Counted from the stretch's first letter, positions 42,490-52,260 are shown. The stretch: 64,000 nt of DNA from Actinomycetospora lutea (GCF_028737205.1 NZ_JAQZAL010000025.1:23464-87463); one strand, 5' to 3'. Made by a program: numbers and translations. The notes: generated from the sequence alone by a model not told the origin.

Positions 42490-42728
42490 GGTGTCATCGC
42501 GGCGGAACGTGACGGGGCCCGGGGCGGCGCGTCGCCGGTCGAGGCGCGCGACCCGGCGGGTGGCGCCCGGCCCCCGGGGCGGGCGGCGGGGCCCGCTGCG
42601 CCGATCGGCCTGACTCCGCGCCGATTCCCGCCCATTCCGCGTGGCGGACGGATCCGGCGGGCACCACCCGGCGTTCCTGGCCGTCTCCACCCCGCGGGAC
42701 GGCGCCGGCACGAGGACGGGAGGGCGCC

Positions 42729-43493
42729 ATGGCCTCCGACCAGTTCGGCGGGCACCCGCCGATGATCTCCGACGCCGTCGCGGACTGGTGCGACGACGTG
42801 TTCCGCATCTACGGCGAGGTGCTCGACTCCCAGCGCCGCCTCACCGTCGCCCTGATCCGGTCGGCGGCGCCGGTGCTCGACGTGGGGGAGCGCGCTGGTG
42901 AGAAGGCCGCCGAGGGCGCCGAGCGCCTGTCCGCGACGGTGCAGGCGCGGCGCGCGGGTCCGCGCGACGACGACCGCGGCGCGGCCGGGTCGGGCGGCGG
43001 GGTCCCCCGCATCACCGACGCGCCACCGGCCCGCGAGGAGGACGGCCCGGGCAGCGTCCCACCGGTCGGGGGTGAGATCGACACCGCCGACGCCGGGGAC
43101 GAGGAGATCGCCGATGTCCTCGCGGCGGAGACGGACGCGGTGGACGTCGCCGACGACCTCGAGGCGGAGCGGGGCGGGAGCGGCGTCGAGGGTGGCGAGG
43201 AGGCCGGGGTGATCGGCGACCCGGAGGCCGTCACCGAGGCGGCCACGGAGACCGATCCGGGGACCGATCCGGAGACCGGCGCCGAGACCGACAGCGGGAC
43301 CGACAGCGGGACCGGCAGCGGGACCGACACCGGGACCGACACCGAACTCGACGAGAGCACCCGGCCGGCGTCGACCGGGTCGAAGGGCTCGAACGGCTCG
43401 CCGCGACGTCGCAGCTCGGGCGCGAAGCGGCCGTCCGGGTCGTCGCGGCCGGCGCGGCGCGCGACGTCGGGCAGTCGCGAGACGTCGGGCTGA
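42729..43493 (+). CDS. Hypothetical acidic low-complexity protein
   Basis: 254 residues. An N-terminal helical part (about 1-70; DVFRIYGEVLDSQRRLTVAL) is followed by a very acidic disordered stretch, Thr/Asp/Gly repeats (TDSGTDSGTGSGTDTGTDTE, about 193-212) and a basic Ser/Arg/Lys tail. ATG 42729 with GGAGG upstream. The repeat-coding DNA (43246-43345) is built from 12-bp units like ACCGACAGCGGG. Function unknown; it precedes a terminator. Confidence 0.65.
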   Translation: MASDQFGGHPPMISDAVADWCDDVFRIYGEVLDSQRRLTVALIRSAAPVLDVGERAGEKAAEGAERLSATVQARRAGPRDDDRGAAGSGGGVPRITDAPPAREEDGPGSVPPVGGEIDTADAGDEEIADVLAAETDAVDVADDLEAERGGSGVEGGEEAGVIGDPEAVTEAATETDPGTDPETGAETDSGTDSGTGSGTDTGTDTELDESTRPASTGSKGSNGSPRRRSSGAKRPSGSSRPARRATSGSRETSG

Positions 43494-43500
43494 GACAGCG

Positions 43501-43534
43501 ACGCCGGCCGGGCCCTCGCGGGCTCGGCCGGCGT
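43501..43534. terminator. Hairpin terminator
   Basis: 14-bp stem ACGCCGGCCGGGCC / GGCTCGGCCGGCGT (one G-T pair), 6-nt loop and a short T-run, between the acidic hypothetical gene (+) and tRNA-Ser(GGA) (-). It can serve both. Confidence 0.75.
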
Positions 43535-43553
43535 TTCCGCTGCTCAGCGGGTG

Positions 43554-43638
43554 CGGAGGATACGGGATTCGAACCCGTGAGGGTGTGAGCCCAACACGAT
43601 TTCCAATCGTGCGCCTTAGGCCGCTCGGCCAATCCTCC
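43554..43638 (-). tRNA. tRNA-Ser (anticodon GGA)
   Basis: Minus strand. Acceptor GGAGGAT/ATCCTCC, anticodon loop TTGGAAA (GGA, codons UCC/UCU), long variable arm and T-arm ACGGGTTCGAATCCCGT. 85 nt, discriminator G, no encoded CCA. Confidence 0.97.
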
Positions 43639-43711
43639 GCGGGAGACGATACAGCGTGCGCGCGGGCCGACCCGGGGGCCGGGTCCCGGCGCCCGTCTCC
43701 GTTAGAGTGGG

Positions 43712-43804
43712 CACCGGACCCCGCGCGGCGTCCATCCTGTGAACTCCCCCAGGGCCGGAAGGCAGCAAGGGTCAGCGGGCTCTGGCGGGTGCGCGGGGTC
43801 CCCT
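43712..43804 (+). ncRNA. ffs: Signal recognition particle RNA (small bacterial type)
   Basis: Hairpin RNA with closing stem GGACCCCGCGC (43716-43726) / GCGCGGGGTCC (43791-43801) and the universal apical motif GGGCCGGAAGGCAGCAAGGG. It binds Ffh and targets membrane proteins. Located just upstream of dnaX, the usual actinobacterial order. Ends are approximate. Confidence 0.95.
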
Positions 43805-43862
43805 TTCGTCTCCGGGACCCTCCCCTCGCCGTCGGACCCCCCGCGTAGCCTCGCCGTCGTGG

Positions 43863-43913
43863 CCGGGACACGCAGCGAGAAGGGGAGCACGCCGATAGGG
43901 GAGCTGGACCCAT
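43863..43913 (+). repeat. Dispersed ~50-bp repeat, copy 4
   Basis: GGGACACGCAGCGAGAAGGG then core GAGCACGCCGATAGGGGAGC and TGGACCCAT. The copy runs into the dnaX start codon; its AGGGGAG lies 8 bp before the ATG and serves as the ribosome-binding site. Confidence 0.88.
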
Positions 43914-46041
43914 GAGTCTGGCGCTGTACCGCAGGTATCGACCATCGACGTTCGCCGAGGTCGTCGGGCAGGAGCACGTCACCGACCCGCTGCGCACCGC
44001 CCTGCTGGCCGGGCGCATCAACCACGCCTACCTCTTCTCCGGGCCCCGCGGCTGCGGCAAGACCTCCAGCGCACGCATCCTCGCCCGCTCGCTCAACTGC
44101 GTGCAGGGCCCGACGCCCGATCCGTGCGGCGTCTGCGACTCCTGCGTCGCCCTGGCCCCCAACGGCCCCGGCTCCCTCGACGTCACCGAGATGGACGCGG
44201 CGAGCCACGGCACCGTCGACGAGGCGCGCGACCTGCGCGACAAGGCCGCCTACGCCCCCGTGAGCTCCCGCTACCGCGTCTTCATCATCGACGAGGCGCA
44301 CATGGTCACCACGGCGGCGTTCAACGCGCTGCTCAAGGTGGTCGAGGAGCCGCCCGAGCACCTCATCTTCGTCTTCGCCACCACCGAGCCGGACAAGGTG
44401 CTCACCACCATCCGCTCGCGCACCCACCACTACCCCTTCCGCCTGCTGCCGCCGAGCACGCTGCGCGGGCTGCTCGAGCGCATCTGCACCGACGAGGGCG
44501 TGACGGTCGAGCCGGCCGTCTACCCGCTGGTCGTGCGCGCGGGCGGAGGCTCGGCGCGCGACTCGCTCTCGGTGCTCGACCAGCTGCTCGCCGGCGCGGA
44601 CGACGCCGGCGTCACCTACGCGCATGCCGTCGGCCTGCTCGGCGTCACCGACGTGGCGATCCTCGACGACGTCGTCGACGCGCTCGGGGCCCAGGACGGG
44701 CCGGCGGTGTTCGGGGCGGTCGACCGTCTCGTCGAGGCCGGGCACGACCCGCGGCGCTTCGCGGCCGACCTGCTGCAGCGGCTGCGCGACCTCATCCTCG
44801 TGCAGGCCGTCCCGGACGCCGGGGAGCGCGGGCTGGTCGACGTGCCCGCCGACGAGCTCGAGCGCATGGTCGACCAGGCCCAGCGCCTGGGTCCGGCGGC
44901 GCTCGCGCGGCACGCGGAGCTCGTGCACACCGCGCTCACCGAGATGCGGGGCGCCACGGCGCCGCGCCTGCTGCTCGAGCTGGTCTGCGCGCGGATGCTC
45001 CTGCCCGCGGCGTCGTCCGAGGACGCGGCGATGGTGCAGCGCCTCGAGGGCGTCGAGCGGCGGCTGGCGCTGGGCGCCACGGGGGCGCCGGCCGGACCCG
45101 GCGCCGAGGGTGCCGACGAGCCGGCGCGCTTCACGCGCCCGTCGCAGCGCGGCGGCGAGTCCGAGGACGGCGCATCCCGGGAGACGACGTCCCGGCAGGC
45201 GTCGCGGGCCGACGACCTGGACGCCACCGTCGCCCCGCCCACCGACCGCCCGACGGCCACCGTGGCGAGCAGCGACGACCCGCCGCGGGACGTGCCGCGG
45301 GAGACCCCGCGCGAGGCGCCCCGCGAGCCGCAGCGAGCCCCGGCGCGGCCACCCCAGCAGGACACGCCCCGGCAGGACGCGCCCCGGCAAGACGCGCCCC
45401 GGCCGGCGGCCGCCGGTGCCATGGACGCGGCGGGGCTGCGGCGGGTGTGGCCCGAGGTCATGAACCAGGTCCGCGAGCGCAACAAGCCCACGCACGCGCT
45501 GCTGCAGAACGCGACGGTCACGGCGGTCGAGGGCACCACGGTGACGCTCGGCATGCCGACCCCGCCGCTCGCCCGCCAGCTCTCCCAGCCCAACCGGGCC
45601 GACCACGTCGCCGCGGCGCTCGGGGCCGTGCTGTCGGGGCAGTGGCGGGTGGAGGCGGTCCACGGCACCGGGGACGGCGGCGGGGGCGGTGGCGCCCGCC
45701 CTGAGCCCGCCCGCCAGCGTCCCGATCCGCCGCGCCGCCCCGAGCGGCCCCGCCAGGAGCAGCCGGCGCCCGAGCGCCCGGCGGAGGCGCCGCGCGAGCA
45801 GGCCCGCGAGTCGGGGCCCCGCGAGATCCGCCGGCCGAGTCGTCATGCCCCCGGGCCGTCGGAGGTCCCCCCGCCACCGGAGCCGCCGCCCGAGGACGGC
45901 GAGGTCACCGAGGAGGACATGTACAACGAGGCGGCCGCCGACCAGGGCGGCGCCGGCGCCGGGGTGCGCGTCGACCCCGAGGAGGCGGCGATGGAGCTGC
46001 TGACCTCGCAGCTCGGGGCCCGGCGGGTCGACGGGCGCTGA
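43912..46041 (+). CDS. dnaX: DNA polymerase III subunit gamma/tau
   Basis: 709 residues. AAA+ core: Walker A GPRGCGKTS (44-52), zinc cysteines around 63-78 (NCVQGPTPDPCGVCDSC), Walker B FIIDEAHM, sensor 1 FATTEPDKV. After about 370 a proline/arginine/acidic-rich region follows, then the C-terminal tau-like segment AAGLRRVWPEVMNQVRERNK. It loads the beta clamp and holds polymerase cores. ATG 43912, with ribosome-binding site provided by the dispersed repeat; the SRP RNA lies upstream. A short hairpin overlaps the stop codon. Confidence 0.96.
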   Translation: MSLALYRRYRPSTFAEVVGQEHVTDPLRTALLAGRINHAYLFSGPRGCGKTSSARILARSLNCVQGPTPDPCGVCDSCVALAPNGPGSLDVTEMDAASHGTVDEARDLRDKAAYAPVSSRYRVFIIDEAHMVTTAAFNALLKVVEEPPEHLIFVFATTEPDKVLTTIRSRTHHYPFRLLPPSTLRGLLERICTDEGVTVEPAVYPLVVRAGGGSARDSLSVLDQLLAGADDAGVTYAHAVGLLGVTDVAILDDVVDALGAQDGPAVFGAVDRLVEAGHDPRRFAADLLQRLRDLILVQAVPDAGERGLVDVPADELERMVDQAQRLGPAALARHAELVHTALTEMRGATAPRLLLELVCARMLLPAASSEDAAMVQRLEGVERRLALGATGAPAGPGAEGADEPARFTRPSQRGGESEDGASRETTSRQASRADDLDATVAPPTDRPTATVASSDDPPRDVPRETPREAPREPQRAPARPPQQDTPRQDAPRQDAPRPAAAGAMDAAGLRRVWPEVMNQVRERNKPTHALLQNATVTAVEGTTVTLGMPTPPLARQLSQPNRADHVAAALGAVLSGQWRVEAVHGTGDGGGGGGARPEPARQRPDPPRRPERPRQEQPAPERPAEAPREQARESGPREIRRPSRHAPGPSEVPPPPEPPPEDGEVTEEDMYNEAAADQGGAGAGVRVDPEEAAMELLTSQLGARRVDGR

Positions 46042-46053
46042 GCGACTCAGCGC
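46035..46053. terminator. Short hairpin over the dnaX stop codon
   Basis: Perfect 8-bp stem GCGCTGAG-CGA-CTCAGCGC, overlapping the dnaX TGA (46039-46041), before the convergent broken transporter gene. Terminator role is plausible but the stem is short. Confidence 0.4.
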
Positions 46054-46876
46054 ACCGCCGCGGGCCGGCGCCGGGTCGAGCAGCCGGACGCCGACGACGG
46101 CGAGGCCCGCGGCCAGCACGATCCCGGCGGTGGTCGGGGCGTCGAGGGCGATGCGCTCGCCGAACCACGTCGCGCCGACGGCCGTGGCGACCAGCGGGTC
46201 GGCGAGCAGGACGATCGTCACCACCGGCCCGGCGCGGCGGGCCCGGGCGAGCGCCCGCTGGCTCGCCACGAACGACGCGGGGCCGACACACAGCAGCAGC
46301 ACCGCGGCGAGGGCGTGCTGCGGGTCGGTCAGCACGGCCGCGGGGTCGCGGGCGACGACCGCGAGCAGGGACGCGGCGAGCCCGTAGCCCGCCCCGCAGG
46401 CCAGCGCGAGGCCGAGTCCGCCCGACCGGCGCCGGCGCCCACACCAGACCGGCGAGGACGACCGCCCCGACGCCGACCAGGCTCAGCAGCACCGGGGTGC
46501 TCGCGAGGTCGACGCCGCCCGCCGCGGCGACGGGCCCGAGCAGCACCACCACCAGGAGCGGGCCCAGCACCGCGAGCCCGGTACCGACCAGGGGGCCGCC
46601 CCCGGGCAGGCGGCGGGCCAGCAGGGACTCGCCGACCGTCGTCCACGCGACCGCCGTCGCGAGCAGCGCCTGCACCACGACCACCGGGCCCTCGGCCAGG
46701 GCCACCGCCTGGAGGGCGCTCGCCCCGACCGAGCCGCCCGTCCCGGCGAGCCACCAGGGCCGGCGCAGGAGCCGCCGGTCGGCTGCGCCGCCGAGCTCGT
46801 GGGTGGCCCGCTGCTGGGCGACCACCGCCGCCCCGGCCGCGGCGGCCGAGGCGACCGCGAGCAGCGCCGCGAGCAC
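46047..46876 (-). pseudogene. EamA/DMT-type transporter, frame-broken
   Basis: Translation from GTG 46876 gives a multi-helix transporter N-terminal half (LAALLAVASAAAAGAAVVAQ, EGPVVVVQALLATAVAWTTV, GAVVLAGLVWA) up to about 46440. There the frame changes: the C-terminal half (GGLGLALACGAGYGLAASLL, LLLCVGPASFVASQRALARA, LVATAVGATWFGER, VVGVRLLD) continues in another frame, which then has no stop for more than 2 kb. The expected stop at 46049-46047 is in a third frame. At least two frameshifts, hence pseudogene or sequencing error. The start is 2 bp after the broken glycosyltransferase. Confidence 0.7.
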
Positions 46877-46878
46877 GG

Positions 46879-47815
46879 CTACCCCGCCGCGGCGAGCGAC
46901 CGCTGCGGGGCGCGCCCGCGGCGCCGTCGCCCGCCGCGACCGTGGTGGACCGAGGAGCGTGACGCGTCCGCCGCCCCGGCGACCAGGGCCACGAGCACGT
47001 CGGCGGCCGCCATGAGCTCGGGGACGTCGTCGCGCCAGCCCAGCGTCACCACACGCTCCCGTCCCGCGAGCCGGGCGCGCAGCCGCGCGTTGCGCCCGCA
47101 GGCGACGACCGACCACGCCCGCGGGTGCCGGCCCAGCGCGTCGACCGTCCTCTCGACCTCGCCCATCCCCCAGCGAGCCCGAGACGAGCAGCGCCGTCGG
47201 GGCGTCCTCGGGCACGCCGAGCTCGCGGCGCACCCGGCCGCGGGTCGCCACGGGCACGGGGCGCGAGAAGCGCGGCGCGCACAGCGGCCCGACGCTGCGC
47301 AGGGACACGCCGTAGCGGGCGCCGTCGGCGGCCGTGGCCTCGGTGACGGTGAGGTGCTCGTCGAGCCCGGGGTGGCACCAGAGGCGGTGCGCGGCGGGGT
47401 CGGTGAGGTACGCGAGCGCCGGGAGGGCGAGGCGCCCGTCCGCCCGCAGCGCGCCGAGGGTCTGACCGGCGAGCGGGTAGGTCGCCACCACGGCGTCCAC
47501 GTCGCGCGCCGCGTCGAGGACGGGCTCCTCGGCGAGCGTGGTCAGCCGCCGCGTGACGACGCTCGCCGGCCGCCGCGGGTGCTCGAGGTCGGTGAAGATC
47601 CGGTCGAACACCGCGGGGGTGTGGCGCACCGAGGGCGCGTAGAGGTCGCGCAGGGCTCGCCGGCCCCAGGCGGGGAGCAGGTCGGTCCAGTCGAGCACGT
47701 GCGCGTCCACGCCGCGGCGGTCGAGCCGCCGCACGAGCTCGCGGGCGGCGCCGTGGTGGCCCTGGCCGATCGCGGCGCTGAGGACGAGGACCCGGGGGCG
47801 TTGAGACACGCCCAT
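46879..47815 (-). pseudogene. Glycosyltransferase (MGDG-synthase/MurG-like), frameshifted and C-terminally truncated
   Basis: From ATG 47815 the frame encodes VLVLSAAIGQGHHGAARELV, a typical start of diacylglycerol glycosyltransferases, to LLVSGSLG. At the five-C run 47167-47171 the frame shifts; removing one base restores GSLGMGEVERTVDALGRHPR and continues to LGWRDDVPELMAAADVLV. The following conserved UDP-binding part (ENAGG and beyond) is absent, and the frame stops at 46881. About 310 residues versus roughly 380-400 for the family. Inactive unless both defects are errors. It abuts the broken transporter gene. Confidence 0.75.
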
Positions 47816-47897
47816 ACCGCAACCCAGTCGTCGGGTCGGGGGATGAACGCGCGGTGAGCGCCGGTGATGGATCGCGTGGCCGGTGGCCCCGCGAGCG

Positions 47898-49736
47898 TCA
47901 CCCCGCGAGCACCCGTCCCAGGAACGCGACCGCCCGCGGGTAGGCGTCGAGCCGGTTGACGCGCTTGGCCAGCCCGTGGCCCTCGTCGTCGTAGACCGCC
48001 ATCTCGACCTCGACGCCGTTGGCCCGCACCGCCGCGGCGACCTGCTCGGCCTCGGAGAGCGGCACGCGCGGGTCGTTGGCGCCGTGGATGACGAACAGCG
48101 GCGCGCGCACGTCGCCGATGCGGTTCAGGGGCGAGGCGCGCTCGAGGAACTCGCGGTCGCGCTCGAGCGAGCCGTACTCCCGCTCGCGGTGGGCGCGACG
48201 GTAGGGCGAGGTGTTCTCGAGGAAGGTCACGAGCGAGGAGATGCCGACGATGTCGACGCCGGCGGCCCACAGCTCGGGCTGGAAGGCGACGCCCGCCAGC
48301 ACCATGTAGCCGCCGTACGACCCGCCCCACAGCGCGGCGCGCGCCGGGTCGAGCCCGAGGCGGGGCAGGAAGGCGTGCAGGGCGGCGAGGTCGGCCACCG
48401 AGTCGAGCCGGCGCTCGACGTCGTCGAGCGAGTACCAGCGCTTCCCGTAGCCCACCGACCCGCGCACGTTGGGCACCAGCACCGTGTGGCCGTCGCCGAC
48501 CAGCGCCTGCACGATCGCCGAGAACGAGCGCACCGACTGCCCCTCCGGGCCGCCGTGCACGATCGTCACGCTCGACCCCGTCGGCCGTGCCGGCGAGTAG
48601 ACGAAGCAGGGCACCGTCTCGCCGTCGGGCGTCGGGACGCCGTGGCTGGTGGGGTCGACGAGGTCCAGGCCAGGAGGAAGTGTCGCGGCGAGGGGTTCCC
48701 GGGACGAGGCGGCGACGGCGGCGCGCCCGCGCCCGGCGTCGACGATGAGGACGTCGGCCGGCGTCGCGGGGTCGGTCCAGATGATCGCGAGCCCCGTGGA
48801 GTCCGGCGCCCAGCGCGGCGCGGTCAGGAAGTCGGCGACCCCGCCGCGCAGCTCGGGGGGCAGCGCCACCGCGCGCAGGAAGGTGCCGTCGACGTCGTGC
48901 ACCGCCAGCCGGCTCGCGCCGTCGTCGTCGGTGACCACGAGCAGCAGGCGGCCGTCGGGCGACAGGCGCGCGGACACGTCGTGGGCGTCGTCGGTGACCA
49001 GCCACGTCAGGGCGCCGGTCGCGACGTCGAGACGCGCGACGCCGAGGTGGTCGCGGCCGGAGTCGGTCGTGATCACGGCGGCGTCGCCGTCCGGCAGCCA
49101 CTCGGGGGAGAGGTAGCGGGCGTGCTCGGCGGCGTCGGTGAGCTCGGTGACGGTGTCGCCGGCGAGCAGCAGGACCTGCGAGCTCAGCGCCGGGACTCCC
49201 GGGCGGGTCATGAGGGCCCGGGCGCCGTCCGGAGAGATCGCCGCGTTGCCGACCATGCCGCCGCCGTCGTAGAGGACGGTCTCGGCGTCGTCTTCCGGCC
49301 CGGCGTCGACGTCGCGGACGACGAGGTCGAAGTCGACCCCGTTGCGGCGGTTGGTGGCGTAGACGACGCGCCCGCCCTCGAGGACCTCGACGAGGCCGTG
49401 GATGTGCTCGGGGTCGTGCACGAGCGGCGTCAGCCCGTCCTCGCCGACGGGGTCGGTGACGGCGTCGGGGTCGAGCAGCGAGAGCTGCGCCCGCTCGTTG
49501 CCGCCCGCGTCGTGGGAGACGACGACGCGGCGCCGGCCCGGGAGGTAGCGCCCCGCGACCGCGCCGGGCAGCGCCGTGAGCGGCACGCGCCCGCCGTCGG
49601 GGCGCAGCTCGACGAGCTGGACGGACCCGGAGGCGTCGTGTCCGGCGAGGATCCGGCCCTCGGCGTCGACGTCGAAGGCGCGCCAGGTGGTCGCGTCGAG
49701 GAGGCGGTGCAGCAGGGTGTCGCGCGCGGTGGTCAT
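47898..49736 (-). CDS. S9 family (prolyl oligopeptidase-like) peptidase
   Basis: 612 residues: N-terminal beta-propeller (about 1-370) and C-terminal alpha/beta hydrolase with nucleophile GGSYGGYM, the aspartate in [12 protein letters not shown] and the histidine in DDEGHGLAK; oxyanion-side VHGGPEG. It would cleave short peptides in the cytoplasm (no signal peptide). A second S9 enzyme lies at 60363; they are only distantly alike. Confidence 0.92.
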   Translation of the reverse strand: MTTARDTLLHRLLDATTWRAFDVDAEGRILAGHDASGSVQLVELRPDGGRVPLTALPGAVAGRYLPGRRRVVVSHDAGGNERAQLSLLDPDAVTDPVGEDGLTPLVHDPEHIHGLVEVLEGGRVVYATNRRNGVDFDLVVRDVDAGPEDDAETVLYDGGGMVGNAAISPDGARALMTRPGVPALSSQVLLLAGDTVTELTDAAEHARYLSPEWLPDGDAAVITTDSGRDHLGVARLDVATGALTWLVTDDAHDVSARLSPDGRLLLVVTDDDGASRLAVHDVDGTFLRAVALPPELRGGVADFLTAPRWAPDSTGLAIIWTDPATPADVLIVDAGRGRAAVAASSREPLAATLPPGLDLVDPTSHGVPTPDGETVPCFVYSPARPTGSSVTIVHGGPEGQSVRSFSAIVQALVGDGHTVLVPNVRGSVGYGKRWYSLDDVERRLDSVADLAALHAFLPRLGLDPARAALWGGSYGGYMVLAGVAFQPELWAAGVDIVGISSLVTFLENTSPYRRAHREREYGSLERDREFLERASPLNRIGDVRAPLFVIHGANDPRVPLSEAEQVAAAVRANGVEVEMAVYDDEGHGLAKRVNRLDAYPRAVAFLGRVLAG

Positions 49737-49801
49737 CGCCGTCGAGCCTGCCTGGTCGCGGGGTGCGGCGGCGAGCGCGGCGGCGTGGTTACGCTGGTGA
49801 C

Positions 49802-50155
49802 GTGCAACCCGGTCAGAACCCTGAAGGCATGGACATGGGCGCGCTGCTGCAGCAGGCGCAGGCGATGCAGGAGCAGCTGATGTCCGCCCAGGCGGAGCTG
49901 GCGGAGGCCGAGGTCACCGGCCAGGCGGGCAACGGCCTGGTCACGGTCACGCAGACCGCCGCCGGCGAGATCCGCGCTGTGACGATCGACCCGAAGGTCG
50001 TCGACCCGGACGACGTCGAGACGCTGCAGGACCTCGTCGTCGGCGCGCTCGCCGACGCGGCCCAGGCGGCGGCCGACCTGCAGGCCGAGAAGATGGGCCC
50101 GCTCGCCGGCGGGCTCGGGGACATGGGCGGCGGGCTGGGCCTGCCGGGCCAGTAG
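49802..50155 (+). CDS. ybaB: YbaB/EbfC family nucleoid-associated protein
   Basis: 117 residues with [21 protein letters not shown], the helical start of the family, and the central [20 protein letters not shown]. It binds DNA as a dimer. Start GTG 49802 in ACGTGCAACCC. It lies between dnaX and recR in many bacteria; here dnaX is 3.7 kb away, separated by the broken genes and the peptidase. A dispersed repeat follows 5 bp after the stop. Confidence 0.92.
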   Translation: MQPGQNPEGMDMGALLQQAQAMQEQLMSAQAELAEAEVTGQAGNGLVTVTQTAAGEIRAVTIDPKVVDPDDVETLQDLVVGALADAAQAAADLQAEKMGPLAGGLGDMGGGLGLPGQ

Positions 50156-50159
50156 TCCC

Positions 50160-50206
50160 CCCGACGCGTAGCATCCAGCACAGCACGCCGATAGGGGAGC
50201 CGGACC
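50160..50206 (+). repeat. Dispersed ~50-bp repeat, copy 5
   Basis: Most divergent copy: left part GACGCGTAGCATCCAGCACA (close to copy 2, GACGGAGCATCCAG), core CAGCACGCCGATAGGGGAGC, right end CGGACC. It fills the gap between ybaB and recR and points at recR. Confidence 0.8.
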
Positions 50207-50216
50207 GAGGAGAGCC

Positions 50217-50825
50217 GTGTTCGAGGGGCCGGTCCAGGACCTCATCGACGAGCTGGGCCGGCTGCCCGGCATCGGCCCGAAGAGCGCCCAACGCATCGCG
50301 TTCCACCTCCTCGCCACCGAGGAGGCCGACGTGACCCGCCTGCAGGAGGCCCTGCAGAAGGTCAAGGTCGGCGTGGTGTTCTGCGAGGTCTGCGGCAACG
50401 TCTCCGAGCGGACCCGCTGCCGCATCTGCAGTGATGCCCGGCGCGACGCGGCGCTCGTGTGCGTCGTCGAGGAGCCCAAGGACGTCATGGCCGTCGAGCG
50501 CACCCGCGAGTTCCGCGGTCGCTATCACGTGCTGGGCGGGGCGCTCGATCCGCTCTCGGGCATCGGGCCCGACCAGCTGCGGGTCCGCGAGCTGCTCACC
50601 CGCATCGGCGGGGCCGGCGACGAACCGGAGATCACCGAGGTCATCCTGGCCATGGACCCCAACACCGAGGGCGAGGCCACGGCCACCTACCTCGTGCGCC
50701 TGCTGCGCGACTTCCCGGGCCTGACGGTCACCAAGCTGGCGTCCGGTCTGCCCATGGGCGGCGACCTCGAGTTCGCCGACGAGCTCACGCTCGGCCGCGC
50801 CCTCGCCGGTCGCCGCGCCCTCTAG
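50217..50825 (+). CDS. recR: Recombination mediator RecR
   Basis: 202 residues: helix-hairpin-helix ([20 protein letters not shown]), C4 zinc finger (CEVCGN...CRIC, about 56-72) and Toprim domain ([30 protein letters not shown]). With RecO it loads RecA on gapped DNA. GTG 50217, GAGGAG 6 bp upstream. Confidence 0.96.
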   Translation: MFEGPVQDLIDELGRLPGIGPKSAQRIAFHLLATEEADVTRLQEALQKVKVGVVFCEVCGNVSERTRCRICSDARRDAALVCVVEEPKDVMAVERTREFRGRYHVLGGALDPLSGIGPDQLRVRELLTRIGGAGDEPEITEVILAMDPNTEGEATATYLVRLLRDFPGLTVTKLASGLPMGGDLEFADELTLGRALAGRRAL

Positions 50826-50829
50826 CCGG

Positions 50830-51027
50830 TCAGACGCGGAAGTCCCGGCCGCGCGCGGGTGTGCGGCCGGCGACGATCACGTCCTTGTCGAGCGCCATCT
50901 CGGCGCGGTGGAGGCGGGCGCTGCGACGTCGCGTCGCCTCGCGGTGCATCGAGATGCCCACGAGCACACCCACCACGAACAGGGTCCAGAAGACAACCAC
51001 CGCCACGATGATCGTCATGGCGGTCAT
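50830..51027 (-). CDS. Small single-span membrane protein
   Basis: 65 residues: N-terminal hydrophobic helix (MTIIVAVVVFWTLFVVGVLVG) and a basic cytoplasmic tail. ATG 51027 or 51018. Convergent with recR, 5 bp apart. No family recognised. Confidence 0.6.
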   Translation of the reverse strand: MTAMTIIVAVVVFWTLFVVGVLVGISMHREATRRRSARLHRAEMALDKDVIVAGRTPARGRDFRV

Positions 51028-51199
51028 CGGACGGCGCGGGTGATCCCGCGGCGGCGCCGTCGGCGCTCGCCCCCCGTTGCTTCCATGATCAGTGCCTCCC
51101 GTCGAGTCGTGCGGTCCGTTGTGCGGACCACGGCTCCGGCGTTCCAGCTCCGGTCCTCCTGAGAGTGCTGTGTGCCAGACCACCACACAAGCGAATTCT

Positions 51200-51209
51200 G
51201 CAATTGCAC
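51200..51209. promoter_or_regulatory. AT-rich palindrome in the XRE regulator promoter region
   Basis: TGCAATTGCA, a perfect 10-bp palindrome inside the only locally AT-rich stretch (51185-51225), about 100 bp upstream of the XRE gene. Candidate promoter/operator site. Confidence 0.3.
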
Positions 51210-51310
51210 ACAACGATTGCGTGACGGCATGGCCGTCCGCGGTCTACCGTGTGCAGACTGACACCGGCACGGGGGGAGCCGGCGACACGCCCGACCCCGG
51301 AGGCGGTTCG

Positions 51311-52183
51311 ATGACCTGGTCACCCGGCCCCGTGGTGACGCGCCGCCGCCTCGGGGGCGAGCTGAAACGCCTCCGCGAAGGCGCGGGTCTGAAGCTCGAG
51401 GACGTCGCGCGGAAGCTCGAATGCTCGCCGTCGAAGATCAGCCGCCTCGAGAACGGCAAGGGCGTGCCCCGCTGGCGCGACGTGCGCGACATGCTCGAGG
51501 TCTACGGCGTGCCCGAGGGCGATGAGCGCGAGCGCTTCCTCGACTGGGCGAAGTCGGGGCAGGCGCGGATGTGGTGGTCGAGCTACCGCGATGTGATGCC
51601 GCCGGCGATGGCCACCTACGTCGAGTTGGAGTGGGACGCGCGCGGGCTCACGGCCTACGAGCCGCACATCGTGCACGGTCTCCTCCAGACTCGTGACTAC
51701 GCGCGGGCCGTTCTCCAGGCGAACTACGGCTCCCACTCCTCGTCGCACGCGATCGAGCGTCTGGTCGAGGTGCGCATGCGGCGTCAGGAGGCGTTGGCGG
51801 CAGGCCATGGCCTGTCCTTCGCCTGCGTGCTCGACGAGTCCACGCTCCATCGTGTCGTCGGCTCCCCTCGCGTCCAGCGCGAGCAGGTGGAGCACCTGAT
51901 CGCCGTGGCCGAGGCCGAGCACGTCGAGGTCCGTGTGCTGCCGTACTCGGCGGGCCTGCTCCCGTCGAGCCGAGACTCGTTCGCCAAGCTCGAGTTCTCG
52001 GAACCGGACGTCGACGATGTTGTGTGGCTCGAGCAGCCCGGCCCCGCAGGGGAGTTCTTCGCGGCGGCCGACGATGTCGAGGACCGGATCGCCCGTCTCG
52101 CCGCGATCCACCGAGCGTCGCTCCCCGAGAAGGACTCCGTTGCGCTGATGAAGGACGCCGTTCGGCGCATCGGCGATCTCTAG
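51311..52183 (+). CDS. XRE-family regulator with DUF5753 sensor domain
   Basis: 290 residues: N-terminal XRE helix-turn-helix (LKRLREGAGLKLEDVARKLE, then CSPSKISRLENGKGVPRWRD) and a C-terminal DUF5753 domain (WWSSYRDVMPPAMATYVELE, EPHIVHGLLQTRDYARAVL). These pair with a short DUF397 protein, here 77 bp downstream, a combination widespread in Streptomyces and relatives (BldB/WhiJ-like modules) that affects development. ATG 51311. Confidence 0.92.
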   Translation: MTWSPGPVVTRRRLGGELKRLREGAGLKLEDVARKLECSPSKISRLENGKGVPRWRDVRDMLEVYGVPEGDERERFLDWAKSGQARMWWSSYRDVMPPAMATYVELEWDARGLTAYEPHIVHGLLQTRDYARAVLQANYGSHSSSHAIERLVEVRMRRQEALAAGHGLSFACVLDESTLHRVVGSPRVQREQVEHLIAVAEAEHVEVRVLPYSAGLLPSSRDSFAKLEFSEPDVDDVVWLEQPGPAGEFFAAADDVEDRIARLAAIHRASLPEKDSVALMKDAVRRIGDL

Positions 52184-52260
52184 CCCGGGGGTCGTTGCAC
52201 CGGCCACGTCGGCGTCCGAGAGACTCCCGCGCACCGTGCTCGCCTCGAGAAGGGGTCTCA

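Noticed and set aside
43246..43345. CRISPR-like array
   Set aside because: Units are contiguous 12-mers in a coding frame with no spacers.
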